Below are positions 48,816 to 58,586 of a stretch of 58,710 nucleotides of DNA, piece after piece. The translations under genes and the position numbers were made by a program. The notes under the pieces are model-generated. The model did not search any database, was not told the DNA's origin, and saw nothing but the letters and a program-made list of their open reading frames with translations. How positions within the stretch are numbered: the first letter of the stretch is position 1; each line of letters opens with the position of its first letter. Where the stretch lies: NCBI RefSeq assembly GCF_947039875.1, contig NZ_CAMRAN010000025.1, positions 1 through 58,710 on the forward strand. The letters run 5' to 3'. The stretch comes from an uncultured Photobacterium sp. (GTDB taxonomy: Bacteria > Pseudomonadota > Gammaproteobacteria > Enterobacterales > Vibrionaceae).

Positions 48816-49934
48816 TTATTTTAATGTGCTTTCAAGCGCTTTAAGACACAAAGCGACATTTTCACTGCGTGCAGCATAACCCATCAATCCAATCCGCCAT
48901 GCTTTACCTGCTAGTGTGCCTAATCCAGCACCGATCTCAAGATTATAACGCTCTAATAACGTCGATCTTACCGCGGCGTCATCGACACCTTCTGGAATAT
49001 AAACCGCATTAAGCTGAGGTAGCCTATATTCCTCTGCAACCACAAATTCAATCCCTAGCGCTTCAAGTCCAGCCTTTAATTCAAGATGCGTCCGTTGATG
49101 TCGTTGCCAAGCTTGCTCTAACCCTTCGTTATGTAACAACACTAAAGCTTCATGTAGAGCGTATAAACTATTAACAGGCGCAGTATGGTGATAACTACGT
49201 TTACCTTCACCACTCCAATACCCCAGCACTAAACTTTGATCTAAAAACCAACTTTGCACTGCTGTTTTACGTTGCTGAATTTTATTTATAGCTTGCTCGG
49301 AAAACGTCAGTGGCGATAATCCAGGTACACAAGATAAACACTTCTGACTACCAGAGTAAACCGCATCAAGTTGCCACTCATCCACCAGCAACGGTACGCC
49401 ACCTAAAGATGTTACGGCATCAACAATGGTTAAACAGCCATACTTTCGTGCAATTTCAGCCAAGGTTTTTACATCAGATAGTGCGCCCGTTGACGTTTCT
49501 GCATGTACAAAAGCAACAATTTTAATATCAGGATCGGTCTGTAATGCTTGTTCAACCAAAGCAGGAGATACAGGTTCCCCCCATGCATTATCAACCATAA
49601 TGGCAATACCACCACAGCGTTCAACATTCTCTCGCATACGATCGCCAAATACACCATTACGGCAAACTAATACCTTATCTCCGGTTTCAACTAAGTTAAC
49701 AAAACAGGCCTCCATCCCCGCACTGCCCGGCGCTGACACCGCAATCGTAAACGTATTTTTCGTTTGAAATGCATATTGTAGTAGCTGCTTGAGCTCATCC
49801 ATCATTTTAATAAATAGCGGATCAAGGTGACCAATTGTCGGTCGGCTTAGTGCTTGTAATACTTGTGGATAAATATCAGAGGGTCCCGGCCCCATAAGTG
49901 TTCTTTGAGGCGGTATAAAACTGGTGATAGGCAT
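48816..49934 (-). CDS. Class V aminotransferase, probable alanine-glyoxylate/serine-pyruvate type
   Basis: This is a 372-residue PLP enzyme of the alanine-glyoxylate aminotransferase family. The PLP lysine is Lys198 in SGSQKCLSCVPG, with DAVTSLGG as the cofactor Asp region and the N-terminal LMGPGPSDIYP typical of the family. It may convert glyoxylate or hydroxypyruvate to glycine or serine, or use 2-aminoethylphosphonate-like donors; the sequence alone does not decide. It is divergent from lysC, with about 500 bases between them, and no partner genes are adjacent. Confidence 0.85.
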   Translation of the reverse strand: MPITSFIPPQRTLMGPGPSDIYPQVLQALSRPTIGHLDPLFIKMMDELKQLLQYAFQTKNTFTIAVSAPGSAGMEACFVNLVETGDKVLVCRNGVFGDRMRENVERCGGIAIMVDNAWGEPVSPALVEQALQTDPDIKIVAFVHAETSTGALSDVKTLAEIARKYGCLTIVDAVTSLGGVPLLVDEWQLDAVYSGSQKCLSCVPGLSPLTFSEQAINKIQQRKTAVQSWFLDQSLVLGYWSGEGKRSYHHTAPVNSLYALHEALVLLHNEGLEQAWQRHQRTHLELKAGLEALGIEFVVAEEYRLPQLNAVYIPEGVDDAAVRSTLLERYNLEIGAGLGTLAGKAWRIGLMGYAARSENVALCLKALESTLK

Positions 49935-50095
49935 AGATTCAACTCCATTAAATCATGATTATTATCAATAGGGTGATGGAAAGATTAATCGTTATTACAG
50001 AGTATTAGAGCAATGCCAAAGCTGCAAGTAACGACCTGAGATCTTGTTACTTACACCTACTTTTTGTTAACTATCGAGAAATTATCATTTAACAA

Positions 50096-50123
50096 TTGAC
50101 AACTAAGGGCGATTTCCTATTCA
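50096..50123 (+). promoter_or_regulatory. Candidate sigma-70 promoter of lysC
   Basis: TTGACA at 50096-50101 is a perfect -35. With a 16-base spacer a -10-like TATTCA lies at 50118-50123. This would start transcription near 50130, just upstream of the lysine aptamer. The -10 is weak, so the exact start is uncertain. Confidence 0.6.
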
Positions 50124-50144
50124 ATAACAACAGTGATTATTCAC

Positions 50145-50283
50145 GACAGAAGAGGTGCGTTACCTAGGTAGCAAAATTGAAGGGCCCAACCCTAAATCAA
50201 TTTTGTGAGGGAGAGTAACGCCGAGATATCACCTGTTTGGGGCAGATGATATCGGCTATGAGAGTTGAATCTCTCAGGCTGTC
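50145..50283 (+). ncRNA. Lysine riboswitch (L box) aptamer
   Basis: The conserved lysine-aptamer elements appear in order: GACAGAAGAGGTGCG, GTGAGGGAGAGTAACGCCGA, ATCGGCTATGAGAG, TTGAATCTCTC and GGCTGTC. P1 closes as GACAG (50145-50149) with CTGTC (50279-50283), and GCGTTAC pairs with GTAACGC. The pattern matches the E. coli lysC leader closely. It lies in front of lysC, the expected target. Confidence 0.95.
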
Positions 50284-50431
50284 ATCTAAGTCAGGTTGAC
50301 GATGATGGGGAGCTTCTGGGTAGCCGCACCAGCGTTACTGCCTATTACCTCCTCGACAATGGACGTCGGGAATTCTTCCGAAGCAAAAAGTCTACTTTGC
50401 CGTATTTACGATATCAAGGGAGAACACCGTA
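50284..50431 (+). promoter_or_regulatory. Expression platform of the lysC riboswitch and ribosome site
   Basis: CTTCTG at 50313-50318 can pair with CAGAAG at 50147-50152, which otherwise forms part of P1. This gives the same mutually exclusive fold as the CCAGAAG/CUUCUGG pair of E. coli lysC. AAGGGAG at 50416-50422 is the ribosome site. No T-tract terminator was seen, which favours control of translation or mRNA decay. Confidence 0.7.
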
Positions 50432-51805
50432 ATGAGCAAGCTTTCGACCGCCACAACCAACCCAGTGATTGTGGCTAAATTTGGTGGCACCAGTGTCGCT
50501 GACTATGCCGCAATGTGTCGCAGTGCCAATATAGTTATTGCCAATCCACACACCAAAATAGTATTAATAAGTGCTTGCTCAGGTGTGACCAATGTACTAG
50601 TCGCCTTAGCCAAAGGCATTAGTGATACCACTTTACGCCAGCAACATTTACAGCAATTAACCGATACTCACCAACAGATACTGGATCAACTTCAGCATCC
50701 ACACGCAGTGAGTGGTGCTATTTATACACTATTAGATGATATAGCCTCTGCCTCTGCGCAGGCAGCAATAGCATCATCATCACAACTTACTGATAAATTA
50801 GTCAGTCATGGCGAGCTATTATCAACTTTCCTTTTTAGCCAAATTTTAGTCGAGATGAATGCTACTGCAATACGATTTGATATTCGAGATGTAATGCGAA
50901 CAGATAATCAATTTGGCAAAGCGATTCCACAGCCAGCACTTATTCGTCAATTAGCTCAACAACATTTAGTGCCACTTATCGATACTCAGATTGTGGTTTC
51001 ACAAGGCTTTATTGGCCGTGATGAGCTTGGCAATACCACCACACTAGGGCGAGGTGGCAGTGATTATAGTGCAGCATTAATTGCAGAAGCCGTTGATGCG
51101 ACCACGCTAGAGATCTGGACCGATGTTCCGGGAATGTACACTACCGATCCTCGCATTACAGCTGCAGCAAAACCGATCAAAGAAATCAGCTTTAGTGAAG
51201 CCTCTGAAATGGCCAATTTTGGTGCTAAGATCCTCCATCCATCAACACTGGTTCCAGCCATTCGTCACCAGATTCCGGTATTTATTGGGTCATCAACAGC
51301 GCCGCAACAAGGTGGAACATGGATCAGAAAAACCGTGAATCAAGCACCACTCTTTAGAGCATTAGCATTGCGTGGAAATCAGACTATGGTGACACTCACC
51401 AGTCTTAATATGTTTCAAGCTTATGGTTTTTTAGCCGAAGTGTTTCGTATTTTGGCAGAACATAAAATCTCGGTCGATTTAATAACCACCTCAGAAGTCA
51501 GTGTTTCGTTAACGCTCGATCAAACCGATACTGGCGGCGGTGCCCCTACATTACCTTCCGCTGCCGTTGAACAATTAAATCAATTGTGCCGTGTTGATAT
51601 TGAACAGGGATTGTCGTTAGTGGCGTTGATTGGTAATCATATGAGTGACAGTAAAGGCTCAGCCAAGCATATCTTTGGCGCACTTGATGCATATAATTTA
51701 CGCCTTATTTGTTATGGTGCTAGTCCACATAATTTGTGCTTTTTAGTCAATGAAGCCGATGCTAAATCAGTCATAACAACCTTGCATCAACAACTTTTAG
51801 AATAA
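50432..51805 (+). CDS. lysC: Lysine-sensitive aspartokinase III LysC
   Basis: LysC phosphorylates aspartate, the first step toward lysine, methionine, threonine and diaminopimelate; isozyme III is inhibited by lysine. The 457-residue product is monofunctional. It has the kinase core VAKFGGTSVAD, TTTLGRGGSDY and GAKILHPSTL, followed by two ACT domains (VTLTSLNMFQAYGFLAEVF and GLSVALIG-like). No homoserine dehydrogenase domain is fused. A lysine riboswitch controls it, consistent with isozyme III. A strong bidirectional terminator follows. Confidence 0.96.
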   Translation: MSKLSTATTNPVIVAKFGGTSVADYAAMCRSANIVIANPHTKIVLISACSGVTNVLVALAKGISDTTLRQQHLQQLTDTHQQILDQLQHPHAVSGAIYTLLDDIASASAQAAIASSSQLTDKLVSHGELLSTFLFSQILVEMNATAIRFDIRDVMRTDNQFGKAIPQPALIRQLAQQHLVPLIDTQIVVSQGFIGRDELGNTTTLGRGGSDYSAALIAEAVDATTLEIWTDVPGMYTTDPRITAAAKPIKEISFSEASEMANFGAKILHPSTLVPAIRHQIPVFIGSSTAPQQGGTWIRKTVNQAPLFRALALRGNQTMVTLTSLNMFQAYGFLAEVFRILAEHKISVDLITTSEVSVSLTLDQTDTGGGAPTLPSAAVEQLNQLCRVDIEQGLSLVALIGNHMSDSKGSAKHIFGALDAYNLRLICYGASPHNLCFLVNEADAKSVITTLHQQLLE

Positions 51806-51840
51806 TTACTATCAAAACAAACAAGAAAAAAGATAAAACA

Positions 51841-51866
51841 AAGGCGCAATATTTGCGCCTTTTTTA
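51841..51866. terminator. Terminator between lysC and metH
   Basis: AAGGCGCAA / TTGCGCCTT is a perfect 9-bp stem with a TAT loop followed by TTTTTATTTT on the plus strand; the A run to the left also lets it serve metH on the minus strand. Confidence 0.9.
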
Positions 51867-51885
51867 TTTTAACCTAATGATTATT

Positions 51886-54800
51886 TTACAAATTAGGCCC
51901 AAGCCACTTTTCAGCTTCGATCAAATCCCAACCTTTGCGATCAGCATAACTTGCTAACTGATCATGCTGGATCTGTGCGACAGCAAAGTAGCGCGCATCA
52001 GGGTGTGAGAAATACCAGCCAGATACTGCAGCCCCCGGCCACATGGCATAACTTTCGGTCAACACCATGCCAGTATTGGCTTCTGCATCCAATAACTGCC
52101 AAATCGCCCCTTTTTCGGTATGTTCAGGACAGGCGGCATACCCAGGAGCTGGACGAATACCTTGGTACTTTTCACGAATCAAATCGTCATTATTAAGATC
52201 TTCATCAGCGGCATAACCCCAGATTTGTTTACGTACCATTTGATGCATACACTCAGCAAACGCTTCAGCTAATCGATCTGCCACCGCCTGAATCATGATT
52301 GCATTATAATCATCACCTTGCGCTTTAAACTGATCAGCAATATCGTATTCACCAATCCCACCCGTCACTGCAAAAGCACCAATCCAATCGGCTTTGCCGC
52401 TTTCTTTAGGGGCAATATAATCAGATAAACAATAATTTGGCCCTTTGGGCTTCTTGGTTTGTTGGCGTAAACCATGCAATATCGTTAGTACTTCAGTACG
52501 AGTATCATCGGTATATACTTCAATATCATCACCAATATTATTGGCAGGAAATAACCCACACACGCCATTAGCTTTGATCATGCCTGTACGTTCAATGTCA
52601 TCAAGGATCTTATTAGCGTCGTTAAATAACTTGGTTGCTTCAACCCCAACAACTTCATGGCGTAAAATGGTGGGATATTTACCACTTAATGACCATGTCA
52701 TAAAAAAGGGTGTCCAATCGATATATTGGCGTAATTTAGCCACCGGGAAATCGGTAAAGGTGTGCACACCCGCTTGTTTTGGTTGCGGCGGCGTATAATT
52801 TTCCCAATCAAGCATAACCGCATTTGCACGAGCTTGATCTAAGGTAATTGGAGGCGTTCGTGGCTTTTTACGTGCATGTTGTTCACGCACGACATCATAT
52901 TCAACAGCTAGGCGCTCAACAAATGCTGGCTTCTGGTGCTCAGATAATAATGCCGAGCAAACCCCTACAGCGCGTGAAGCATTTGAAACATACACCACTG
53001 GCTGTTGATAATTTTGTTCAATCTTCACCGCAGTATGCGCTTTTGAAGTGGTGGCGCCACCAATCAGTAATGGTACCTCAAACCCACGTCGCTGCATTTC
53101 TTTGGCAACATGCACCATCTCATCAAGTGATGGCGTGATCAAACCGCTCAGTCCAATAATATCAACGTCTTGTTCTTGGGCAACCTGCAATATTTTATCG
53201 CATGATACCATCACACCTAAGTCAATAATTTCATAGTTATTGCATTGAAGTACCACTCCAACGATATTCTTACCTATATCGTGAACATCGCCTTTTACTG
53301 TGGCTAATAAAATTTTACCGTTGGTATATCCCGCTTGTTTTTCGGCGTTGATATAAGGTTCTAAATAGGCAACAGCTTGTTTCATAACGCGAGCGGATTT
53401 AACCACTTGAGGCAAGAACATCTTGCCTTCACCAAACAAGTCACCAACGACATTCATGCCCGCCATTAGTGGGCCTTCAATCACTTCTAATGGCTTGCTT
53501 GCATTAGCTCGCGCAAGCTCAGTGTCTTCAACAATAAACTCAGTAATGCCTTTAACCAGCGCATGTTCTAAGCGCTTTTCAACTGGCCAGCTACGCCATT
53601 CTTGCTGAGTTCGATCTTCTTCAACCGCACCGCTATCACGATAGTTAGCGGCAATATCAAGCAAACGATCGGTACTATCATCACGACGATTAAGTACCAC
53701 GTCTTCAACGGCATTACGTAATTCATCAGACAGATCATCATAAATAGCTAACTGACCTGCATTAACGATCCCCATATCCATGCCATTTTTAAAACAATAA
53801 TATAAAAACACCGCATGGATAGCTTCTCGAACCAGATTATTACCCCGAAATGAAAACGAGACATTAGACACTCCTCCAGAAACCATCGCGTGAGGTAACG
53901 TTCGTTTAATATCAGCAACTGCCTCAATAAAATCGACCGCATAGTTATTGTGTTCTTCTATGCCTGTCGCAACCGCAAAGATATTGGGATCGAAAATAAT
54001 ATCTTCCGGCGGAAAGCCCACTTCATCAACCAGGATATGATAAGCATTAGTACAAATTTCAATTTTACGCTCACGTGTATCAGCTTGGCCTTCTTCATCA
54101 AAAGCCATCACAATCACTGCGGCACCATAACGACGTAACAACTTAGCTTGAGTTATAAAATTCTCTTTACCTTCTTTGAGTGAAATAGAATTAACTATTG
54201 GTTTGCCCTGAACACATTTCAGTCCAGCTTCAATGATCTCCCACTTTGATGAATCGACCATAATCGGCACTTTTGCGATCTCAGGCTCAGTCGCACACAA
54301 ATTAAGGAAGCGCACCATTGCCGCTTGCGCATCCAACATGCCTTCATCCATGTTGATATCAATAATTTGAGCACCAGCCTCAACTTGCTGCCGAGCGACC
54401 TCTAGTGCTTCATCATAAAGTTCATCTTTAATTAAGCGTTTAAAACGTGCAGAGCCAGTAACATTGGTTCGCTCACCAACGTTAACAAATAAACTTTCAG
54501 CCTCAATAGTCAGTGGTTCTAATCCCGATAATCGACAAGCAATTTTAATCTCAGGTAATACGCGAGGTTTAATATTTTTGGTTACTTGATACATCTGCCG
54601 AATATGCTCCGGTGTCGTACCACAGCAGCCGCCAACCAAGTTTAAAAAACCTTGCTGAGCCCACTCTTTAATATGCTCAGCCATTTCATCAGCTTCAAGA
54701 TCATATTCACCAAACGCATTAGGCAACCCTGCATTAGGATGAGCGGAAACAGCACACTCTGAAATACGGGATAACTCAGCCACATATTGACGTAACTCAT

Positions 54801-55557
54801 CAGGACCGAGGGCGCAATTTAAGCCAAAGGAAATCGGCTTTACATGGCGCAAAGAATTATAAAAAGCTTCAGTAGTTTGACCTGAAAGCGTACGTCCAGA
54901 GGCATCAGTGATGGTTCCTGAAATCATCACCGGAAGCTCATAACCAAGCTCGTCAAAAACCCCAGTGACCGCAAAAGCACAGGCTTTAGCATTCAAAGTA
55001 TCAAAAATAGTTTCAATCAAAATAATATCAACACCACCTTTGATTAACGCGTGGGTCGATTCACGATAGGCAATCACCAACTCATCAAAAGTGACATTAC
55101 GAAAACCAGGATCATTGACATCAGGGGAAATAGAACAAGTACGGTTCGTTGGTCCTAAAACACCCGCCACAAATCGGGGTTTATTCGGCGTTTGTGCTGT
55201 CCACTCATCTGCCGCCTCACGGGCAAGCGTTGCCGCCGCAAAATTAATTTCGGCACTGAGGCTTTCCATATCATAATCAGCCATCGCAATGGTGGTCGCG
55301 TTAAAGGTGTTGGTTTCTAAAATATCAGCGCCAGCCTCTAAATATTCCAGATGAATATCTTTAATTAGCTGTGGTTGGGTTAATACTAATAGATCGTTAT
55401 TCCCTTTAAGATCTGCATGCCAATCATTAAAACGTTGGCCACGGTAATCTTGCTCGTCAAGCTTATAACTTTGAATCATGGTGCCCATACCGCCATCAAT
55501 GATCAAAATCTGCTGTTCAAGTCGCTTATGCAGTACATCCTTGCTTTTTAACACCAC
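51886..55557 (-). CDS. metH: Cobalamin-dependent methionine synthase MetH
   Basis: MetH transfers the methyl group from methyltetrahydrofolate to homocysteine through cobalamin. The 1223-residue product (E. coli 1227) has all four modules: homocysteine-binding ([11 protein letters not shown] zinc Cys pair), pterin-binding ([16 protein letters not shown]), B12-binding with the base-off His in [10 protein letters not shown], and the SAM-activation domain ([15 protein letters not shown]). The start is a GTG at 55557 with AAGGA six bases upstream. A MetJ-type operator lies 54 bases upstream. Confidence 0.97.
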   Translation of the reverse strand: MVLKSKDVLHKRLEQQILIIDGGMGTMIQSYKLDEQDYRGQRFNDWHADLKGNNDLLVLTQPQLIKDIHLEYLEAGADILETNTFNATTIAMADYDMESLSAEINFAAATLAREAADEWTAQTPNKPRFVAGVLGPTNRTCSISPDVNDPGFRNVTFDELVIAYRESTHALIKGGVDIILIETIFDTLNAKACAFAVTGVFDELGYELPVMISGTITDASGRTLSGQTTEAFYNSLRHVKPISFGLNCALGPDELRQYVAELSRISECAVSAHPNAGLPNAFGEYDLEADEMAEHIKEWAQQGFLNLVGGCCGTTPEHIRQMYQVTKNIKPRVLPEIKIACRLSGLEPLTIEAESLFVNVGERTNVTGSARFKRLIKDELYDEALEVARQQVEAGAQIIDINMDEGMLDAQAAMVRFLNLCATEPEIAKVPIMVDSSKWEIIEAGLKCVQGKPIVNSISLKEGKENFITQAKLLRRYGAAVIVMAFDEEGQADTRERKIEICTNAYHILVDEVGFPPEDIIFDPNIFAVATGIEEHNNYAVDFIEAVADIKRTLPHAMVSGGVSNVSFSFRGNNLVREAIHAVFLYYCFKNGMDMGIVNAGQLAIYDDLSDELRNAVEDVVLNRRDDSTDRLLDIAANYRDSGAVEEDRTQQEWRSWPVEKRLEHALVKGITEFIVEDTELARANASKPLEVIEGPLMAGMNVVGDLFGEGKMFLPQVVKSARVMKQAVAYLEPYINAEKQAGYTNGKILLATVKGDVHDIGKNIVGVVLQCNNYEIIDLGVMVSCDKILQVAQEQDVDIIGLSGLITPSLDEMVHVAKEMQRRGFEVPLLIGGATTSKAHTAVKIEQNYQQPVVYVSNASRAVGVCSALLSEHQKPAFVERLAVEYDVVREQHARKKPRTPPITLDQARANAVMLDWENYTPPQPKQAGVHTFTDFPVAKLRQYIDWTPFFMTWSLSGKYPTILRHEVVGVEATKLFNDANKILDDIERTGMIKANGVCGLFPANNIGDDIEVYTDDTRTEVLTILHGLRQQTKKPKGPNYCLSDYIAPKESGKADWIGAFAVTGGIGEYDIADQFKAQGDDYNAIMIQAVADRLAEAFAECMHQMVRKQIWGYAADEDLNNDDLIREKYQGIRPAPGYAACPEHTEKGAIWQLLDAEANTGMVLTESYAMWPGAAVSGWYFSHPDARYFAVAQIQHDQLASYADRKGWDLIEAEKWLGPNL

Positions 55558-55610
55558 ATTACATCCTTATAATCCATTACAGCTTGATAACATCCTATCA
55601 CAATTCAAAT

Positions 55611-55634
55611 AGGAATCTAGACGTCTAAACATGT
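55611..55634. promoter_or_regulatory. Tandem MetJ operator upstream of metH
   Basis: Three consecutive 8-mers are seen: AGGAATCT, AGACGTCT and AAACATGT. The middle one is a perfect MetJ box; each neighbour matches five of eight positions in register. It lies in the divergent region between metH and the NhaP-type gene, so repression of both is possible. Confidence 0.7.
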
Positions 55635-55735
55635 ACAATGGCAAAATAAATTAATAAGCGGTAGCCATTACTAACTGATGGTTTTACTATCACAAGCAAT
55701 TAAATCTAATCAATAAATTAATCTAGAGGTTTCGC

Positions 55736-57019
55736 ATGTCGGTTTACAACACCCTCTGCTTTCTAGCTGCAGCAGCAATGTTAATAGCTTTTATAAACAG
55801 TAAGATAGGTAAAATGCAAACCACCATCGCCATTACGGCTGGTTCACTTATCTTATCATTACTTATCATTTTTGCAGGCCATAATGGCTGGTTTCATCTT
55901 GAAGATATTGCTTCGACCCAGATGGGAAAAATCAACTTTGAAGACTTTTTATTAAAAGGGATTTTAGGATTTTTGCTCTTTGCAGGTGGGCTTGGTATTA
56001 AACTGCCACACCTCAAAGAGCAAAAATGGGAAATCACAACTTTAGCATTAGGCTCTACTCTATTTTCAACCTTTTTTATTGGCTTTAGTTTGTGGGGTAT
56101 TTGTCAGTTACTGGGGATCCAACTCGATCTTATTTACTGCTTACTGTTTGGTTCTTTGATCTCACCAACCGATCCGATTGCTGTACTTGCTATCGTAAAA
56201 AAAATGAATGCACCTCGACGAATTTCGACCCAAATCGAAGGTGAGTCATTATTTAATGATGGGTTTGGTTTAGTTATCTTTGTGACGCTATTTACCATCG
56301 CCTTTGGCAATCAAAGTCCAACCGTTTTGAGCGTCAGCCAATTATTCATACAAGAAGCAATTGGTGGCATTGTTTATGGTTTCATTCTCGGTTTAATCTT
56401 TCATTACCTTATATGCTCGACTAATGACCACTCAATGGAATTACTATTAACCATCGGTATTCCAACAGCAGGCTATGCTTTTGCCGAAATCATCCATGTC
56501 TCTGGCCCACTTGCCATGGTTGTCTCTGGCATAATGATCGGTAACTGGACTCGCTATATTGGATTTTCAAAAGAAAGTGAAGAACACCTTGATCACTTCT
56601 GGGAATTAGTTGATGAATTTCTAAACAGTCTATTATTCTTACTTATTGGTATGACCATGCTTGAATTTAGCTTTCACCAAGAAGACTGGATTCTAATGGC
56701 AATTGCAATACCACTAGTATTACTAAGCCGTTATTTAAGTGTAAAGCTGCCTTATATTGGCTTTAGCCATTACCGTCAATACAATCCAATGTCAGTTAAA
56801 ATTCTAACATGGGGTGGTTTACGAGGTGGTCTAGCACTAGCGATGGCAATGGCTGTACCTGCGGGTGTTATTGTTATTCCAGAAAAAGATATAGATGTGA
56901 GAGAAATCATCCTAGTCATGACTTACTCTGTAGTGGTGTTCTCTATTTTGATTCAAGGTTCAACTATCACCTCATTAATAGAAAAAGCCAAACTGTGGGA
57001 AAAGCAGAATAAAAATTAA
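55736..57019 (+). CDS. NhaP-type Na+(K+)/H+ antiporter (CPA1 family)
   Basis: This is a 427-residue polytopic inner-membrane protein with about 12-13 helices. The CPA1 signature residues are present: SPTDPIAVLAI (ion-binding Asp in the crossed helices) and GESLFNDGFGLVIF (Asn-Asp pair region). It has no large C-terminal cytosolic domain, unlike V. cholerae NhaP1. It likely exchanges Na+ or K+ for H+, useful in a marine cell, but ion preference cannot be told. It is divergent from metH and followed by a terminator. Confidence 0.9.
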   Translation: MSVYNTLCFLAAAAMLIAFINSKIGKMQTTIAITAGSLILSLLIIFAGHNGWFHLEDIASTQMGKINFEDFLLKGILGFLLFAGGLGIKLPHLKEQKWEITTLALGSTLFSTFFIGFSLWGICQLLGIQLDLIYCLLFGSLISPTDPIAVLAIVKKMNAPRRISTQIEGESLFNDGFGLVIFVTLFTIAFGNQSPTVLSVSQLFIQEAIGGIVYGFILGLIFHYLICSTNDHSMELLLTIGIPTAGYAFAEIIHVSGPLAMVVSGIMIGNWTRYIGFSKESEEHLDHFWELVDEFLNSLLFLLIGMTMLEFSFHQEDWILMAIAIPLVLLSRYLSVKLPYIGFSHYRQYNPMSVKILTWGGLRGGLALAMAMAVPAGVIVIPEKDIDVREIILVMTYSVVVFSILIQGSTITSLIEKAKLWEKQNKN

Positions 57020-57042
57020 ATTCAACCTCACACGTAGATAAC

Positions 57043-57073
57043 AAAAAGGCCAGCTAATTAAGCAGGCCTTTTT
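57043..57073. terminator. Terminator between the antiporter gene and metA
   Basis: AAAAAGGCC / GGCCTTTTT, a perfect 9-bp stem with a 13-base loop, ends two bases before the metA stop (minus strand), so it can stop both converging genes. Confidence 0.85.
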
Positions 57074-57074
57074 A

Positions 57075-58013
57075 TTAATCTTTGGTAAAGCTGGCTTCTG
57101 AAAAGTGCGCCAAATCATAAGGTGTCTGTTGATAAACACAATAATTAAGCCAATTACTAAAAAGCAAATGCCCATGACTACGCCAACTCGCAACAGGCGT
57201 GCAGTTAACATCATCATTAGGATAATAATTTACAGGAACCGGTGGTTCCATTCCCTGTTCACTGTCACGAACATACTCATGATGCAATGTGTCAACATCG
57301 TATTCAGGATGACCGGTAACAAAGACATTACGCTTATCTTTAGTCGCAGCTAAATAAACCCCTGCTTGATCAGATGTCGCTAAAATATCTAAGTCAGTAT
57401 GCTTACTTAGATAATCTGCAGAAAAATCAGCATAACGAGAATGAGGGGCAAAAAAAGTATCATCAAAGCCACGTAACACCGGGTGGTGACAATCATGGAT
57501 ACGATGATGATAAACCCCAGACAATTTTTCTTTACGTGTTCGCTTTGGTAAATCATACAACAACTTCAATCCAGCTTGAGCAGCCCAGCAGACAAACAAT
57601 GTTGAGGTCACATGATCCTTAGCCCAATTCATAATCAGCTGAATTTCTTCCCAATACAGTACATCTTCAAACTGCACTAACCCTAGTGGTGCTCCTGTCA
57701 CAATCAAACCATCAAAATTACGGTCTTTCACCATTTCAAATTGACGATAAAAGGTATCTAAATGTTCTTGAGGAGTATTTTTTGTTGGTCGGTTATCAAT
57801 CCGTAATAACTCAACATCCACTTGTAATGGACTATTAGAAAGTAAGCGTAAAAACTGAGTCTCAGTCTCAATTTTCTTTGGCATCAAGTTTAGTAATAAC
57901 ACTTTCAGTGGTCGAATTCCCTGACTGGCAGCACGCGCTTCCGTCATAACAAAGATATTTTCACTTCTTAAAATATCTGTTGCAGGTAAACGATCCGGTA
58001 TTTTAATTGGCAC
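57075..58013 (-). CDS. metA: Homoserine O-succinyltransferase MetA
   Basis: MetA acylates homoserine with succinyl-CoA, the first dedicated step to methionine. The 312-residue product starts at a GTG ([10 protein letters not shown]) with AAGGAG eight bases upstream. The catalytic Cys142 lies in [10 protein letters not shown] and the His/Glu pair in VTGHPEYD. Length and sequence are close to E. coli MetA (309). Succinyl rather than acetyl specificity is inferred from similarity to the enterobacterial enzyme. A MetJ-like operator precedes it. Confidence 0.95.
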   Translation of the reverse strand: MPIKIPDRLPATDILRSENIFVMTEARAASQGIRPLKVLLLNLMPKKIETETQFLRLLSNSPLQVDVELLRIDNRPTKNTPQEHLDTFYRQFEMVKDRNFDGLIVTGAPLGLVQFEDVLYWEEIQLIMNWAKDHVTSTLFVCWAAQAGLKLLYDLPKRTRKEKLSGVYHHRIHDCHHPVLRGFDDTFFAPHSRYADFSADYLSKHTDLDILATSDQAGVYLAATKDKRNVFVTGHPEYDVDTLHHEYVRDSEQGMEPPVPVNYYPNDDVNCTPVASWRSHGHLLFSNWLNYCVYQQTPYDLAHFSEASFTKD

Positions 58014-58044
58014 TTTGGTTTTCTCCTTACCCCAAAACAGCTTT

Positions 58045-58060
58045 AGCCGTCTAGATATCT
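58045..58060. promoter_or_regulatory. MetJ operator upstream of metA
   Basis: Two adjacent 8-mers, AGCCGTCT (7/8 match to AGACGTCT) and AGATATCT (6/8), lie 31 bases upstream of the metA start. metA is a known MetJ target in enterics. Confidence 0.75.
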
Positions 58061-58189
58061 AGTTAAAGCTATAGAAAAAACAATATTGGTGCAAGTAAAA
58101 TTCAACAATCCTAACCGATACTAAAGCGTGATTTTAATAAATAAGTTAAAAATATTAGAAGGAATAAAAATATTGATAGGCTAGAAATG

Positions 58190-58217
58190 AAAAAACCCAG
58201 CCGAAGGCTGGGTTTTA
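58190..58217 (-). terminator. Terminator of the rRNA operon
   Basis: On the minus strand AAAACCCAGCC, a short TTC loop and GGCTGGGTTTT are followed by TTCATTT. It ends the rRNA operon about 10 bases after the last 5S gene and before metA. Confidence 0.88.
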
Positions 58218-58225
58218 AAGAGGTA

Positions 58226-58340
58226 TTTAGCAATGTCCTACTCTCACATGGGGAGACCCCACACTACCATCGGCGCTACAACGTTTCACTTCTGAGTTCG
58301 GCATGGGATCAGGTGGTACCGCTGTGCTATGGTTGCTAAA
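58226..58340 (-). rRNA. rrf: 5S rRNA, promoter-distal copy
   Basis: The minus-strand sequence contains the conserved 5S core (GATCCCATGCCGAACTCAGA, GCGCCGATGGTAGTGTGGGG, GAGAGTAGG). Its terminal helix is TTTAGCAA/TTGCTAAA, unlike that of the second copy, but still fully paired. It lies eight bases after tRNA-Thr. Confidence 0.95.
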
Positions 58341-58348
58341 AAAATAAA

Positions 58349-58424
58349 TGGTGCTAGTACCCAGAGTCGAACTGGGGACCTCACCCTTACCAAGGGTGCG
58401 CTCTACCAACTGAGCCATACCAGC
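58349..58424 (-). tRNA. tRNA-Thr (GGT)
   Basis: A 76-base cloverleaf with acceptor GCTGGTA/TACTAGC, encoded CCA end, anticodon stem ACCCT/AGGGT and anticodon GGT, and T loop GTTCGACTC. Closely similar to E. coli tRNA-Thr(GGT). The 5S-tRNA-Thr-5S order recalls E. coli rrnD (rrfD-thrV-rrfF). Confidence 0.97.
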
Positions 58425-58468
58425 ACACAAAGCTGTTATGAATCTGCAAGTGCAAATTCTAAAATTTG

Positions 58469-58586
58469 AGCCTGGCGATGTCCTACTCTCACATGGGGAG
58501 ACCCCACACTACCATCGGCGCTATTACGTTTCACTACTGAGTTCGGCATGGGATCAGGTGGGTCCATAACGCTATGGTCGCCAAGC
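58469..58586 (-). rRNA. rrf: 5S rRNA, promoter-proximal copy
   Basis: The minus-strand sequence has the same 5S core with terminal helix GCTTGGCGA/TCGCCAGGC, the more typical gammaproteobacterial form. It follows the 23S-5S spacer; the 23S gene itself lies beyond the window end. Confidence 0.95.

Noticed and set aside
50296..50478. A 60-codon open frame overlapping the lysC leader
   Set aside because: It covers the riboswitch expression platform and runs into lysC in another frame; no conserved peptide or lysine-rich leader was seen.
58227..58430. A 67-codon open frame on the minus strand
   Set aside because: It runs through tRNA-Thr and 5S rRNA and has no independent coding signal.
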